Below are positions 63,174 to 64,000 of a stretch of DNA of 64,000 bases, one piece after another. The first letter of the stretch is position 1, and the number at the start of each line of letters is the position of its first letter. The stretch spans positions 30,737-94,736 of the forward strand of contig JAZUGL010000006.1 of NCBI GenBank assembly GCA_045641165.1, given 5' to 3'. Below the pieces are notes generated by a model. It had not been told where the DNA came from and did not search any database. It was given only the letters and a program-made list of their open reading frames with translations. The position numbers and the translations under genes were made by a program. The DNA comes from Hennigella sp045641165. GTDB lineage: Bacteria; Bacillota_I; Bacilli_A; Mycoplasmatales; Mycoplasmoidaceae.

Positions 63174-63227
63174 ATGACTAAATTTATATATATATATATA
63201 GATTGAGCAAAAACTAGAAGTATCTAA
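63174..63227 (+). other. Putative leader micro-ORF with (TA)8 tract, 17 codons
   Basis: ATG at 63174 opens a 17-codon frame, MTKFIYIYIDWAKTRSI, whose Ile/Tyr run is the pure (TA)8 repeat at 63185-63200. The stop codon lies inside the left arm of the hairpin at 63221-63249. It has no ribosome-binding site, but TATAAT ends 6 nt before the ATG. It may be a leader peptide for attenuation, or a chance frame in a short non-coding transcript. Confidence 0.35.
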
Positions 63228-63254
63228 GTTATTTATAATAACTTAGGTATTTTT
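63221..63254 (+). terminator. Terminator-like hairpin before the Ig-like lipoprotein
   Basis: TATCTAAGTTAT pairs with ATAACTTAGGTA (12 bp, one G-U) around TTATA and is followed by TTTTTATTTTA. It lies between the micro-ORF and the lipoprotein gene at 63288, where an attenuator would be. Confidence 0.7.
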
Positions 63255-63287
63255 ATTTTAGTCATATAAGAAAACGAGGAAAAAATT

Positions 63288-64000
63288 ATGAAAAAAGTAA
63301 AGAAAATTGTTTTGCCTATTGCAGCAGCAATTACTACAGTTGGAGTAACTACTCCACTTGTTGTTGGATGTAATAAAAAACAAGAAAAGGTGGTAACAAA
63401 AATTGAAGTTACTACAAAACCTAAAACAAGCTACAAATATGGTGAACAACTTGATTTAACTGGAATGAAAGTTAAAGCAACTTATGACGATGGTACTTCA
63501 GAAGAAGTGACTGATTATACAACTGATCCAGTGGAAGGAACCACTCTAAATCAAGTTGGTGACAATACAATAAATGTTTTTTATAAAGAAAAAGCAACCT
63601 TTTTTATTGCTAAAGTCGAAGATGTACTTCAAAATATGTTTGTTGGTACAAAACCTGCAGACCCTCAATATGTTGGTAAGAAACTTGACTTAAGTGCTAT
63701 GGTTGTTAAAGGACACTATGCTAGTGGTGATGATGTAGTAATTCCGGCTTCCGACTATACAACTACACCTGCAGAAGGTACTCTTCTAACTACACCATCT
63801 GAAAAATATGATATTAGTATTCATTTAAAAGCTGGTGGTGTTGATGACATTACAACATCAATTGTTGTAGAAGAAAATTCTCTTGAATATATGTTTGTTG
63901 AAACAAAACCTGCAGACCCTCAATATGTTGGTGAGAACCTTGACTTAAGTGCTATGGTTGTTAAAGGACACTATGCTAGTGGTGATGATGTAGTAATTCC
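63288..64000 (+). CDS. Ig-like repeat surface lipoprotein (3' end outside window)
   Basis: The signal peptide ends in lipobox VVGC with Cys28, and GAGGA precedes the ATG. The mature part visible here consists of Ig-like repeats of the bacterial group with pattern GEQLDLTGMKVKATYDDGTS, then YVGKKLDLSAMVVKGHY and YVGENLDLSAMVVKGHY. The second and third repeats are 85 residues apart and nearly identical in DNA. Such repeat arrays project surface domains and change in number by recombination. The gene runs off the end of the window. Confidence 0.88.
   Translation, partial: MKKVKKIVLPIAAAITTVGVTTPLVVGCNKKQEKVVTKIEVTTKPKTSYKYGEQLDLTGMKVKATYDDGTSEEVTDYTTDPVEGTTLNQVGDNTINVFYKEKATFFIAKVEDVLQNMFVGTKPADPQYVGKKLDLSAMVVKGHYASGDDVVIPASDYTTTPAEGTLLTTPSEKYDISIHLKAGGVDDITTSIVVEENSLEYMFVETKPADPQYVGENLDLSAMVVKGHYASGDDVVI
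63636..64000 (+). repeat. 255-bp tandem repeat in the lipoprotein gene
   Basis: The segment starting at 63636 recurs at 63891, a period of 255 bp (85 codons). About 110 bp of the second copy is visible, with only a handful of substitutions. More copies may follow outside the window. Confidence 0.85.

Noticed and set aside
1..64000. Many genes look broken by in-frame TGA stops (clpB, hydA, hydB, dinB, ecfT, nupB and others).
   Set aside because: The TGA codons fall at conserved Trp positions and the protein continues normally, so this is genetic code 4, not pseudogenes.

Overview
The window is about 64 kb of AT-rich DNA from a mollicute that reads UGA as tryptophan. Genes on both strands are interrupted by in-frame TGA at positions where Trp is conserved, for example in EF-G, HydA, FumC, GuaA and IspG. 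Read with genetic code 4 they are intact. Short intergenic spaces, TAATG stop/start overlaps, reduced proteins and many cysteine lipoproteins fit a host-associated, genome-reduced member of the Mycoplasmatales. An [FeFe]-hydrogenase operon points to an anaerobic, hydrogen-producing lifestyle. I cannot name the species.

Layout. 1-5 kb: the end of guaB converges on a GMP synthase that lacks its glutaminase half, then tuf, then a short clpB under a CIRCE operator. 5-14 kb: tRNA-Arg, then tig-ispG-rnhC converging on ecfA1-ecfA2-ecfT-truA, then truB-ribF and a TtcA-like thiolase. 14-17.4 kb: a small lipoprotein behind a promoter carrying a (TA)8 tract, an HPr-like protein with a nucleoside deoxyribosyltransferase, and a cysteine-rich LRR (BspA-like) lipoprotein. 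17.4-21.8 kb: hydC-hydB-hydA-fdx, an electron-bifurcating-type hydrogenase with its ferredoxin. 21.8-28.6 kb: def, RNase J, two paralogous MFS permeases and fumarase C. 28.6-33.8 kb: a hypothetical gene, dinB, tlyA, two membrane proteins, a HIT hydrolase and rpsD.

33.8-42 kb: a pair of related lipoproteins, then the operon rpsF-ssb-rpsR-rplI-dnaB-lipoprotein-ung. 42-45 kb: tRNA-Thr, rplU-prp-rpmA with an L21-type leader, and a second LRR lipoprotein. 44.5-52.2 kb: a six-gene operon tsaC-bmp-nupA-nupB-nupC-upp for nucleoside import and uracil salvage, with a perfect palindrome over its promoter. 52.3-60 kb: a second SSB, an editing-degenerate ThrRS, rpmE, prfA-prmC, an amino-acid permease and an EzrA-like protein. 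60-64 kb: rpsL-rpsG-fusA, a micro-ORF/terminator leader with another (TA)8 tract, and the start of a tandem-repeat Ig-like lipoprotein.

Together the genes describe a scavenger. It imports vitamins (ECF), nucleosides and amino acids, salvages bases, disposes of electrons as H2, and displays a variable lipoprotein coat. Many genes have a TATAAT only 6-9 nt before the ATG, which implies leaderless mRNAs. No gene-free stretch exceeds 300 bases. I saw no CRISPR array, rRNA, insertion sequence or prophage.
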